Assembly (NCBI GenBank): GCA_900554725.1
Contig: USII01000011.1
Span: 1 to 12,282 of the forward strand
Source of the DNA: an uncultured Eubacteriales bacterium
GTDB taxonomy: Bacteria; Bacillota; Clostridia; Christensenellales; Christensenellaceae
Direction of reading: 5' to 3'
Length of the DNA stretch: 12,282 nucleotides
Position numbers and translations under genes: made by a program. The notes beneath the pieces were generated by a model that saw nothing but the letters and a program-made list of their open reading frames with translations, was not told the DNA's origin and ran no database searches. This document shows, one piece after another, positions 6,453-12,282 of the stretch (the stretch's first letter is position 1; the number at the start of each line of letters is the position of its first letter).

Positions 6453-7790
6453 CTATGCCTTGCAGCGCGCCAGAGAACCCATTGGGTCCCAGGGCTGAAG
6501 CATAACCGGCTCGGCTTCCAGCTGAGCCAGCGCCTCGCTGGAAAGATATTTTTTATGGACGACCACCTGATAGGTGTATTCTGTAAACCAGTCATCGCTC
6601 ATGACATAGTATCCATCCTTGCCCGGCTCTTTGCCCCAGCTGTTTTCCACGCGCCAGCGGTTTGGCTTTCCCTGCTCATCCAAATTGACGCCCAAAAACA
6701 CCATGGCATGCGTCATCAGGCTATGGCCATAATCCAGCCGCTCTGCTTTACTCAGCGGGAAAGATACGCCAAAAAGCTGATCTGCGCGGATAACGGAAAG
6801 GTCCATCATGCCGTTTTCCCGAATGGAACACTTGCCCACATCGCAGCCAAACCACACGGGCTTTCCATCCTTGAGCTGGGCGATCGCCGCCGCCTTCAGC
6901 TGCTCCACAGGAAGATTCAAATAGCGCACGGGCCGCCCTTCCTTGACACTGCCCAAATAGCGGACGCTATATGTCTTCCCAAAGGGCTTATCCCGAGTAG
7001 GCGCGTTGATCAGGCTCACATAGTCTTCCAGGTTCCAGCCCACATATTTTTGAAAGAACTCCTTAGGCGTAATCTGCGCTTCCCGGATAAAATTCCCATC
7101 CACATCCCGCGCTTCAAAGCAGAAAGATTTGGGCGGCTTGCCCAGGCAAATGCAGAGGATTTTATAAATCTCTTCCAGCATTTGTTCTTTTTTCTCAAGC
7201 AGCTGCTGGCGGTCTGCTCCCTTTTGGTGCGCAGTGCGCAGCGTGCAGGCGAATTCCCGCAGCTTGAGCGTCAGGTAATAGTCCATTTCCCTGGTGGCGG
7301 AGGAACAGCTGGATTCCGGCATGGCGTCTTTTGGCACGACGCCGTATTTTTCCACCAACCCGCAGAACATATCCCACTGCCCGCCATCTCCCATAGGGTC
7401 TGTGAGCAAAAAGGAAACCAGCCGCCCGCCGGTTGGTTCATCCAGCGTATCCAGGATATTTTCCAGAAAATAGTTTGCCTTTTCCAGCTTATCAAAGAAC
7501 AGCGGATAGCTCTGGGAAAATTCAAAGGATTCCAGCTTGAGCTTTTCCATCACTTCAAAGCGCATGACATTCAGCGCTGCAAACATCCAGCACCGCCCGC
7601 TTGCCTTTTGATTGGTGATCTCCCCCGTCTTGATATTTACGGAAAACTCGTGCCGCTGCTGGCGAAACGCCTCATAGGAAATCGCGGATTTTACTACGCC
7701 GTTGTGCACCACAGCGTTCATGGCGATAGCGTTTGCAGGATTTGCATCCAGCCGCTGTTCAAACAGTTGCAGTTGCTCGTTTGTAATCAT
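6453..7790 (-). CDS. pepC: Cysteine aminopeptidase C (bleomycin hydrolase family, C1B)
   Basis: Cytoplasmic papain-fold peptidase that trims N-terminal residues from peptides. Relatives form self-compartmentalised hexamers. The 445-residue protein has the expected length and catalytic triad: Cys67 in QKASGRCWMFAALN, His361 in SLMTHAMVFLG and Asn383 in RVENSWGKE. Other family blocks include LSQSYPLFF-like FSQSYPLFFD (91-100), DGGQWDMF (135-142) and WFGCDVGK (313-320). The end reads PWDPMGSLARCKA, about four residues beyond the usual family ending PWDPMGALA. ATG 7790 is chosen because AGGAGGAGTT (7791-7800) lies directly upstream. An in-frame start at 7844 would lie before this site. It is transcribed alone or by read-through from the metal-efflux operon. 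Confidence 0.95.
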   Translation of the reverse strand: MITNEQLQLFEQRLDANPANAIAMNAVVHNGVVKSAISYEAFRQQRHEFSVNIKTGEITNQKASGRCWMFAALNVMRFEVMEKLKLESFEFSQSYPLFFDKLEKANYFLENILDTLDEPTGGRLVSFLLTDPMGDGGQWDMFCGLVEKYGVVPKDAMPESSCSSATREMDYYLTLKLREFACTLRTAHQKGADRQQLLEKKEQMLEEIYKILCICLGKPPKSFCFEARDVDGNFIREAQITPKEFFQKYVGWNLEDYVSLINAPTRDKPFGKTYSVRYLGSVKEGRPVRYLNLPVEQLKAAAIAQLKDGKPVWFGCDVGKCSIRENGMMDLSVIRADQLFGVSFPLSKAERLDYGHSLMTHAMVFLGVNLDEQGKPNRWRVENSWGKEPGKDGYYVMSDDWFTEYTYQVVVHKKYLSSEALAQLEAEPVMLQPWDPMGSLARCKA

Positions 7791-7857
7791 AACTCCTCCT
7801 ATTTGCTGCTTTTTATAGATAGGCAAAAAGAGCCGCCCAATCAAATCTATTTCCTAT

Positions 7858-7886
7858 ACCATAGCGAAATTTGTAAAAAAAGTAAA
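7858..7886 (-). promoter_or_regulatory. Possible promoter of pepC
   Basis: On the minus strand TTTACT (7881-7886) and TATGGT (7858-7863) are separated by 17 bases. Each matches consensus at four of six positions. The -35 lies inside the U-tract of the upstream terminator, so termination and initiation would overlap. Support is moderate. Confidence 0.4.
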
Positions 7887-7907
7887 GGGGCGGCAAACCG
7901 CCGCCCC
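7874..7907 (-). terminator. Rho-independent terminator of the metal-efflux operon
   Basis: On the minus strand GGGGCGGC (7900-7907) pairs with GCCGCCCC (7887-7894) around a five-base loop, followed by TTTACTTTTTTT. It lies about 50 bases after the P-type ATPase stop codon. Confidence 0.88.
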
Positions 7908-7956
7908 CAAAGGGCCTGTATTTTTGAGTTTTTCTTTTTTAGAAAGGCTCGCGCCT

Positions 7957-9807
7957 TTACTGCTTGACCTTCATTGTGCGCATGGCATTTAGAATTGCGA
8001 TGACGGATACGCCCACATCTGCAAATACCGCTACCAGCATATGAATGAGCCCCAACGAGCCCAGCACCAGCGCAACCGCCTTAACTGTCAGCGCAAAGAT
8101 GATATTTTGCATTACGATGCCGCTTGTCCTTCTGCTTATCCGGATCGCCTGAGGAATTTTGGAGGGAGCATCCGTCATCAGCACAACATCCGCCGCCTCT
8201 ATTGCCGCATCGCTGCCCAGCGCCCCCATAGCAATTCCAATATCCGCCCGGGTCAGCACAGGAGCATCGTTGATGCCATCGCCTACAAACACCAGTTTGC
8301 CCTTCTCGCTTTTCTGCTCGAGCAATTGTTCAACTTTTGCCACCTTATCCAGCGGCAGCAGCTCGGAATACACTTCGTCTATTCCCAATTTTTCCGCCAC
8401 ATCCTGGGCGACAGCGCGGGCATCGCCGGTGAGCATCACCGTCTTTTGAACGCCTGCCTGGCGGAGCTGGCAAATGGCATCCCGGGCATCGCTCTTGATT
8501 TCATCCCAAATGACCAGGTGCCCAAGATACTTTCCGTCCCTTGCGATATGGACAACGCTGCCCACCGCCTGCACGGCGGGGCATGGGCCTTGACAGTGCT
8601 CTGCCATCAGCTTTGCATTGCCCGCGGCAACCTGCACTCCATCGATTTTCGCCAAAACGCCCTTGCCCGAAACTTCCCGCACATCCTGCACTCTGCTCTT
8701 ATCCAGCGCTCCAGGATAGGCGGCCACAATGCTCTGGCCGATGGGGTGCGTGGAATAGCTCTCGGCCAGCGCTGCGCATTCCAGGAGCTCTTCTTCCAAA
8801 ACGCCCTCTGCCGGCACTTTCTGGCCGACGACAAAATTCCCTTTTGTAAGCGTGCCCGTTTTATCGAACACCACCACTTCCGCATGGGCCAGCGCCTCTA
8901 GATAGTTGCTCCCCTTAACCAGCACACCAGCCTTGGATGCGCCTCCAATCCCGCCAAAGTAGCTGAGCGGAACCGAAATCACCAGCGCACATGGGCAGGA
9001 AATGACCAGAAAGCTCAGCGCCCGGCCCACCCAGATGCTCCAATCTCCCGTAAACAGCGAGGGCACAACGGCCAATGCCGCAGCCGCAATGACGACACAG
9101 GGCGTATAATATTTTGCAAAGCGCGTGATAAAATCCTCGGTATGCGCTTTTTTCTCGCTGGCGTTTTCCACCATATCCAGAATTTTGGCGACGGTGGATT
9201 CCCCAAATTCCTTTGTCACCTGGATTTTCAGCGTGCCATTCAGGTTGATGCAGCCGCTTAAAACTTCTGCGCCAGTCACAACCTCGCGCGGGGCAGATTC
9301 CCCTGTCAGCGCCGCGGTATCCACAGCCGCTTCGCCTTCCCGCACAATGCCATCCAGCGGGATCTTTTCGCCTGCGCGCACAAGAATTTCCTGCCCTATT
9401 TCCACCTCTTCCGGATCGACTTTCTCCACTTGGCCGCCCTTCAAAAGATTGGCGTAATCCGGGCGGATATCCATCAGGTTGGAAATGGCCTTTCTGGATT
9501 TTCCCACCGCATAACTTTGGAACAGCTCGCCAACCTGGTAGAGCAGCATAACCAGCACGCCTTCCATATATTCCTGCGTGCAGAATGCGCCTACAGTGGC
9601 CAGGCTCATAAGAAAGTTTTCATCAAACACATGGCCTCGGAAAATGTTGCGCACGGCGCGCCACAGAACATCCCCCCCGCTTACCAGATATGCCGTAAGA
9701 AACGCCACCAGCTTCCATATCCCAGAGAGCGGAAGCGCCAAGCACAATGCCAGCAGTACCGCCCCCACGATAATTCGAAGCAGGGATTTTTTCTGCTTCC
9801 TGCTCAT
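7957..9807 (-). CDS. cadA: Zn2+/Cd2+/Pb2+-exporting P1B-type ATPase
   Basis: Membrane pump that uses ATP to expel soft divalent metals. The 616-residue protein has an N-terminal pair of membrane helices (about 10-45), the actuator motif TGES (168-171), the metal-binding membrane motif CPC (271-273), the phosphorylation site DKTGTLT (Asp315), the P1B-specific HP dipeptide (354-355), MLTGD (458-462) and GDGINDAP (509-516). An aspartate in the last membrane segment (Asp597, FADVGVSV) together with CPC is typical of the Zn/Cd/Pb group (P1B-2), as opposed to copper pumps. The cytoplasmic N-terminal HMA domain usually fused to such pumps is missing; a separate HMA protein is encoded 18 bases upstream. 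ATG 9807 is preceded by AGGAGG (9815-9820). The choice between the names cadA and zntA cannot be made from sequence. Confidence 0.95.
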   Translation of the reverse strand: MSRKQKKSLLRIIVGAVLLALCLALPLSGIWKLVAFLTAYLVSGGDVLWRAVRNIFRGHVFDENFLMSLATVGAFCTQEYMEGVLVMLLYQVGELFQSYAVGKSRKAISNLMDIRPDYANLLKGGQVEKVDPEEVEIGQEILVRAGEKIPLDGIVREGEAAVDTAALTGESAPREVVTGAEVLSGCINLNGTLKIQVTKEFGESTVAKILDMVENASEKKAHTEDFITRFAKYYTPCVVIAAAALAVVPSLFTGDWSIWVGRALSFLVISCPCALVISVPLSYFGGIGGASKAGVLVKGSNYLEALAHAEVVVFDKTGTLTKGNFVVGQKVPAEGVLEEELLECAALAESYSTHPIGQSIVAAYPGALDKSRVQDVREVSGKGVLAKIDGVQVAAGNAKLMAEHCQGPCPAVQAVGSVVHIARDGKYLGHLVIWDEIKSDARDAICQLRQAGVQKTVMLTGDARAVAQDVAEKLGIDEVYSELLPLDKVAKVEQLLEQKSEKGKLVFVGDGINDAPVLTRADIGIAMGALGSDAAIEAADVVLMTDAPSKIPQAIRISRRTSGIVMQNIIFALTVKAVALVLGSLGLIHMLVAVFADVGVSVIAILNAMRTMKVKQ

Positions 9808-9825
9808 AGCAAGGCCTCCTGCACT

Positions 9826-10044
9826 TTACCTGATCACCCGGCAATCCGGCTCGATGCGGGAAATGGCCTTTTGCGCTGCATCGAGCACCTGCTCAAACTC
9901 GCCTTCCTCTGCCTGCAGCGTCAGTTTCTGCCGCATAAAGTTTACGCTCACGCTCTGCACGCCGGGCAATGCGGAAATCGCCCGTTCCATCTTTGCTGCG
10001 CAGTTTGCGCAATCCAGCTCCTCCAACTGAAATACCTTTTTCAT
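9826..10044 (-). CDS. Free-standing heavy-metal-associated (HMA) domain protein
   Basis: Small cytoplasmic metal-binding protein of 72 residues with the ferredoxin-like HMA fold. The metal site is LDCANCAAKMERA, with Cys12 and Cys15. LPGVQSVSVNF follows, typical of strand 2 of HMA domains. A preceding aspartate (DCANC) is common in HMA domains of Zn/Cd ATPases, whereas copper chaperones usually have MxCxxC. Its place between the repressor and an ATPase lacking an HMA domain suggests that it is the pump's regulatory or metal-delivery domain encoded separately. ATG 10044 is preceded by AAAGGGGAA. A longer reading to 10143 would run back into the regulator gene and is rejected. Confidence 0.92.
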   Translation of the reverse strand: MKKVFQLEELDCANCAAKMERAISALPGVQSVSVNFMRQKLTLQAEEGEFEQVLDAAQKAISRIEPDCRVIR

Positions 10045-10060
10045 GCTAAATTCCCCTTTC

Positions 10061-10426
10061 CTATTCTTCAACATGCTCTTTTCCCTGATTGATGATCGTG
10101 CGAACATGGTCATCTGCAAGGGAATAAAAGACCGTCTTTCCATCCCGGCGGCTTTTGACCAGCCGGCTCTGCTTAAGCAGCCGCAGCTGATGCGAAACCG
10201 CGCTTTGAGAAAGGCTCAAAAGTTGCGCGATATCGCAAACGCACATTTCGCTTTCAAACAGCACATACAGAATGCGGATGCGCGTGGAATCTCCAAAAAT
10301 TTTAAACAGCTCAGCGAGATCATACAGCTCTTCCTCGCCCGGCATTTTGGAGAGGACTTTTTTGATGATATCCTCGTGCGCATGGAAAAACTCGCACTGT
10401 TCCACTGGTTCAAAATCCTGCCTCAT
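10061..10426 (-). CDS. ArsR/SmtB family metal-sensing repressor (CadC/CzrA-like)
   Basis: Winged-helix repressor of 121 residues, expected to bind the operator just upstream as a dimer and release it when Zn, Cd or Pb binds. The recognition region is SLSQSAVSHQLRLLKQSRLV (71-90) and the wing is RRDGKTVFYSL. Two metal sites can be traced. The alpha3-type site has Cys62 and Cys64 in MCVCD, plus N-terminal Cys11 and His15 or His17, like CadC. The alpha5-type site has Asp105, His107, His118 and Glu121, with the same spacing as SmtB Asp104, His106, His117 and Glu120. The gene is first in the operon, 16 bases before the HMA gene, so the repressor should regulate itself. ATG 10426 follows AAAGGG. 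Confidence 0.94.
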   Translation of the reverse strand: MRQDFEPVEQCEFFHAHEDIIKKVLSKMPGEEELYDLAELFKIFGDSTRIRILYVLFESEMCVCDIAQLLSLSQSAVSHQLRLLKQSRLVKSRRDGKTVFYSLADDHVRTIINQGKEHVEE

Positions 10427-10439
10427 ATCTACCCTTTCT

Positions 10440-10461
10440 CATATGAACATTTGCTCATATG
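10440..10461. promoter_or_regulatory. Predicted operator of the ArsR/SmtB-type repressor
   Basis: A 10-2-10 inverted repeat with a single mismatch: CATATGAACA, two bases, TGCTCATATG. It matches the general pattern of SmtB/CzrA/CadC operators (ATATGAACA..TG.TCATAT). It lies between the -10 box and the regulator start codon, so a bound dimer would sit at or just past the transcription start. Confidence 0.85.
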
Positions 10462-10474
10462 TTTGTTTATTTAT

Positions 10475-10502
10475 ATTATATGTCATTTGCATGGAAAGTC
10501 AA
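10475..10502 (-). promoter_or_regulatory. Sigma-A promoter of the metal-efflux operon
   Basis: On the minus strand TTGACT (10497-10502) and a perfect TATAAT (10475-10480) are separated by 16 bases. The predicted start near 10468 is just upstream of the operator palindrome at 10440-10461. Confidence 0.85.
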
Positions 10503-10555
10503 CCCCTTTTTCGCATTGATAAATTGCATGCATAAAAAATTTTCCCCCGGGCATT

Positions 10556-10619
10556 CTAAGCTCAGGAACAAACTTCGCGACAAAGCTCGCGGGCTTGTTC
10601 TTAGCCCCGCATTTGCGGG
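10556..10619. repeat. Two adjacent hairpin-forming inverted repeats of unknown role
   Basis: The first is an imperfect stem with outer pairing CTAAG (10556-10560) to CTTAG (10600-10604), GAACAA (10566-10571) to TTGTTC (10595-10600, sharing one base), and TCGCGA (10575-10580) to TCGCG (10587-10591). The second, CCCGCA (10606-10611) and TGCGGG (10614-10619), is a perfect six-base-pair hairpin. Neither has a U-tract and no plausible gene covers them. They fill the gap between the dut terminator and the metal-operon promoter. A structured repeat of the REP type is one possibility. Confidence 0.6.
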
Positions 10620-10622
10620 CAC

Positions 10623-10680
10623 AAAAAAGAGCGCAAAGGAATCGCCCGCCCTGCGGCAGGCTTTCCATTCTGCGCTCTTT
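10623..10680 (-). terminator. Probable terminator of dut (long branched hairpin)
   Basis: AAAGAGCGCA (10626-10635) pairs perfectly with TGCGCTCTTT (10671-10680). The interior can pair further: GGAA with TTCC (10638-10641, 10663-10666) and a GC-rich tip. On the minus strand it ends in TTTTTTG, downstream of the dut stop at 10711. The plus strand also has a T-rich tail (10678-10695), so it may work both ways. Confidence 0.75.
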
Positions 10681-10710
10681 GTTTTGCTTTTTTTATTTCC
10701 CCGGCGCTGC

Positions 10711-11220
10711 CTATTTGGTCGTGCTGCCCAGCCCACCGTTGCGAATTTCGCGGGCGTCATCGTCCTCTGTAATGCCAAAGGGAAGGAAAATCCCTTGCAT
10801 ATATCCCTGCCCCGCAGCTACCGCCACTGTTTTTCCCTCGCGGGAATCATTGGTGAGCTTGCAGTAAATATGCCCTTCATTTTCCGAACCATAATAATCG
10901 CTATCCACAATACCCACAGTGTTGTTCAGCTGAAGACGATACCGAAAGCCAAGTCCGCTTCTTGGAAAACATTGCAGAACCCACCCTTCCTGTATTTTCA
11001 CCCGAATTCCCGTAGGCAGAAAGATCTGCTCGCCCGGAGCCAGGGAAAAATCCACAGGGGAGAAAAAATCATATCCGGCAGAGCCGATGGTCGCGCGCCG
11101 CGGCAATTTAAGGGCCTGATAGCAGGCCCGGGCGTCCTGCCCTGCCATCCCCAGCAACCGCTCCATATCCTCTAAAAATTGCTGTTCTGAAACCAAAAAG
11201 AACCTGGCAATCCTCTGCAT
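10711..11220 (-). CDS. dut: dUTP diphosphatase (trimeric dUTPase family)
   Basis: Hydrolyses dUTP to dUMP and pyrophosphate, keeping uracil out of DNA and supplying dUMP for thymidylate synthesis. The 169-residue protein shows the five family motifs: SAGYDFFSP (47-55), PRSGLG (86-91), NTVGIVDSDYYG (100-111, catalytic Asp106), GQGYMQG (137-143) and RNGGLGSTT (160-168). Motifs 4 and 5 depart from the E. coli form but resemble a group of clostridial dUTPases with the N-terminus M(Q/K)RIAKF-like MQRIARFFLVSEQQF. ATG 11220 follows AAGGAGGG, 17 bases after the rpmC stop. It stands where rpsQ would be expected. Four of its five lysine codons are AAA, unlike the adjoining ribosomal genes. Confidence 0.93.
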   Translation of the reverse strand: MQRIARFFLVSEQQFLEDMERLLGMAGQDARACYQALKLPRRATIGSAGYDFFSPVDFSLAPGEQIFLPTGIRVKIQEGWVLQCFPRSGLGFRYRLQLNNTVGIVDSDYYGSENEGHIYCKLTNDSREGKTVAVAAGQGYMQGIFLPFGITEDDDAREIRNGGLGSTTK

Positions 11221-11237
11221 GTTCGATTCCCTCCTTC

Positions 11238-11447
11238 TTACTGCTTGTCAGAAGCTCCGGAGAGCTCCTTTTGACGCAACATGGTCTTGACTCGGGCAAT
11301 GTCATGCTTGGTCTCCCGGATCTTCAGGGGATTATCCAGCTGATTGGTGGCGTGCTGCATACGCAGATAGAAAAGATCCTTCTTCAGGCCCACCAGCTTC
11401 TCGTTGAGCTGCTCGGGGGTCATGCTACGAATTTCACTTGCCTTCAT
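11238..11447 (-). CDS. rpmC: 50S ribosomal protein L29
   Basis: Small large-subunit protein at the peptide exit tunnel, which also forms part of the docking site for trigger factor and SRP. The 69-residue product reads MKASEIRSMTPEQLNEKL at the start and has the typical LFYLRMQHATNQLDNPLKIRETKHDIARVKTML core. ATG 11447 gives the standard N-terminus. A GTG at 11453 is also in frame and would overlap the rplP stop by four bases. The order rpsC-rplP-rpmC is the conserved S10-operon order. Every lysine codon is AAG. Confidence 0.95.
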   Translation of the reverse strand: MKASEIRSMTPEQLNEKLVGLKKDLFYLRMQHATNQLDNPLKIRETKHDIARVKTMLRQKELSGASDKQ

Positions 11448-11449
11448 CT

Positions 11450-11872
11450 TCACTCACCTGCTTCCTCGGTGCGGGCGACGATCTTCGTCTTGATGGGCAG
11501 CTTGTGGCTGGCCAGACGAAGCGCCTCGCGGGCAACTTCTTCAGACACGCCGGCGATCTCGAACATGATGCGGCCGGGCTTCACGACGGCAACCCAGAAC
11601 TCGGGGGAACCCTTACCGGAACCCATGCGGGTCTCAGCGGGCTTCTTGGTCACGGGCTTGTCGGGGAAAATCTTGATCCAAACCTGACCGCCACGCTTGG
11701 TGTAGCGGGTCATGGCGATACGGGCCGCCTCGATCTGATTGCTGGTGATCCAGGCGGGCTCCAGGGCCTGCAGGCCGAACTCACCGTAGGCAATGGTGTT
11801 GCCGCGGGTGGCCTTGCCGGTCATACGGCCGCGGTGTACGCGGCGATACTTGACTCTCTTCGGCAGAAGCAT
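11450..11872 (-). CDS. rplP: 50S ribosomal protein L16
   Basis: Large-subunit protein near the peptidyl-transferase centre and tRNA elbow. The 140-residue product has the normal length and sequence: [17 protein letters not shown] at the start, [19 protein letters not shown] in the middle, and [20 protein letters not shown], the conserved region near Arg81 in E. coli. Its ATG overlaps the TAA of rpsC by one base (TAATG), showing translational coupling. All lysine codons are AAG, and the gene is richer in G and C at third positions than the left-hand part of the window. Confidence 0.98.
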   Translation of the reverse strand: MLLPKRVKYRRVHRGRMTGKATRGNTIAYGEFGLQALEPAWITSNQIEAARIAMTRYTKRGGQVWIKIFPDKPVTKKPAETRMGSGKGSPEFWVAVVKPGRIMFEIAGVSEEVAREALRLASHKLPIKTKIVARTEEAGE

Positions 11873-12282
11873 TACTGGGCTCCTCCTTCCTTAGCGGGTG
11901 CCGCGGGCGCCGCGGGGGCAGCCGGACGGCTGGGATTGGTGGCACGGTTGAAACCGCCCTGGGGGCGGCCCTGGCCGCGGTTGAAACCGCCCTGACGGTC
12001 ACGGTTGAACCCGCCGCCCTGGCGCCGGTCGCCGAAACCGCCGCGGCGGTCGCCATCCCGGCGGGGACGACGCTCACGACGCTCCTGGTAGGGCTTGGAG
12101 GTGTCCATGGTGCGGGGGGTGGTGCGCAGGGTCTGAGAGAGGACCTCTCCCTTGTAGATCCAGACCTTCACGCCGATGCGGCCGAAGGTGGTGGCAGCCT
12201 CCGCGAAGCCGTACTCAATGTCGGCGCGGATGGTCTGCAGGGGGATGGTGCCCTCGTGATAGTGCTCCACGCCGGCGATCTC
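11872..12282 (-). CDS. rpsC: 30S ribosomal protein S3, C-terminal part, with Gly/Arg-rich tail
   Basis: Small-subunit head protein at the mRNA entry site. Only the last 136 residues are in the window; the gene continues past the right edge. Residues 1-48 of the fragment ([17 protein letters not shown]..., [28 protein letters not shown]) are the conserved S3 C-terminal domain. S3 usually ends soon after this point, but here about 88 more residues follow: an Arg-rich stretch (67-80), a Gly/Arg/Phe/Asn section with three GGFNR repeats (81-113), and an Ala-Pro run (121-130) ending KEGGAQ. The tail is predicted to be disordered and basic, so it probably contacts rRNA or mRNA. Confidence 0.96.
   Translation of the reverse strand, partial: EIAGVEHYHEGTIPLQTIRADIEYGFAEAATTFGRIGVKVWIYKGEVLSQTLRTTPRTMDTSKPYQERRERRPRRDGDRRGGFGDRRQGGGFNRDRQGGFNRGQGRPQGGFNRATNPSRPAAPAAPAAPAKEGGAQ
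11944..12042 (-). repeat. Degenerate repeats encoding the Gly/Arg tail of S3
   Basis: The codons for [28 protein letters not shown] and GGFNR form imperfect repeats. On the plus strand they appear as recurring GGTTGAAACCGCC-like units at about 11945, 11980 and 12004. Such repeats expand and contract easily, so tail length may vary between strains. Confidence 0.75.

Noticed and set aside
6372..7967. A 531-codon open frame on the plus strand, opposite pepC
   Set aside because: It is exactly antisense to a clear pepC gene, shows no recognisable domain, lacks a ribosome binding site and crosses the bidirectional terminator. It is a shadow of biased codon use.
8041..8901. A 286-codon plus-strand frame opposite the P-type ATPase
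   Set aside because: It is antisense to a fully conserved ATPase core, is rich in His, Arg and Gln as expected for a shadow frame, and has no start signals.
10045..10143. N-terminal extension of the HMA protein
   Set aside because: It overlaps the end of the regulator gene, has no domain similarity, and the internal ATG at 10044 has a good ribosome binding site.
10459..11175. A 238-codon plus-strand frame across the hairpin region and dut
   Set aside because: It runs through the dut terminator and antisense to all five dUTPase motifs, with no supported start.
11893..12042. CRISPR-like repeat array
   Set aside because: The recurring GGTTGAAACCGCC units lie in frame within rpsC and encode GGFNR. 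Spacing is irregular and no spacers exist.

Overview
The window reads as chromosomal DNA of a Gram-positive Clostridia-type bacterium (Firmicutes), probably an uncultured gut lineage. The evidence is strong AGGAGG-type ribosome binding sites, sigma-A promoters, short intergenic gaps, rho-independent terminators between convergent genes, a yybP-ykoY-type Mn2+ riboswitch in front of mntP, and clostridial-type UppP, PepC, dUTPase and CadC/SmtB-type regulator sequences. No phage, transposon, CRISPR array, tRNA or rRNA is visible. No stretch longer than about 210 bases lacks a gene.

Layout, left to right. (1) 47-2690, plus strand: argS (arginyl-tRNA synthetase), then two unrelated GNAT acetyltransferases. 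The first is PhnO-like. The second appears to start at an ATA codon. A bidirectional terminator (2714-2755) separates them from uppP. (2) 2804-3592, minus strand: uppP, undecaprenyl-diphosphate phosphatase. It is divergent from ychF (3754-4854, plus), with back-to-back sigma-A promoters in the 161-bp gap. (3) 4855-5595, plus: a promoter beginning directly after the ychF stop codon, a Mn2+-sensing riboswitch with an overlapping terminator, and mntP (Mn2+ exporter). (4) 5758-6423, plus: a CPBP-family membrane protease with its own promoter, ending at a 12-bp bidirectional terminator shared with the convergent pepC. (5) 6453-10426, minus: pepC (bleomycin-hydrolase-type cysteine aminopeptidase), and upstream of it a three-gene metal-efflux operon. 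The operon holds a CadC/SmtB-type repressor, a free-standing HMA metal-binding protein and a Zn/Cd/Pb P1B-type ATPase. It has a clear promoter and a 10-2-10 palindromic operator. (6) 10503-10710: intergenic, with three stacked hairpins, one of them the likely dut terminator. (7) 10711-12282, minus: the 3' end of rpsC, then rplP, rpmC and dut. The first three are a normal S10-operon order, but dut stands where rpsQ is expected.

Two metal-homeostasis modules lie about 4 kb apart: Mn2+ efflux controlled by an RNA switch, and Zn/Cd/Pb efflux controlled by a protein repressor. The rest is housekeeping: translation, cell-wall lipid recycling, peptide turnover and nucleotide-pool hygiene. I found no convincing undescribed multi-gene system. 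The points most worth a second look are the abrupt break between rpmC and dut, the apparent ATA start codon, the Gly/Arg-rich tail on ribosomal protein S3, and the hairpin cluster at 10556-10680.
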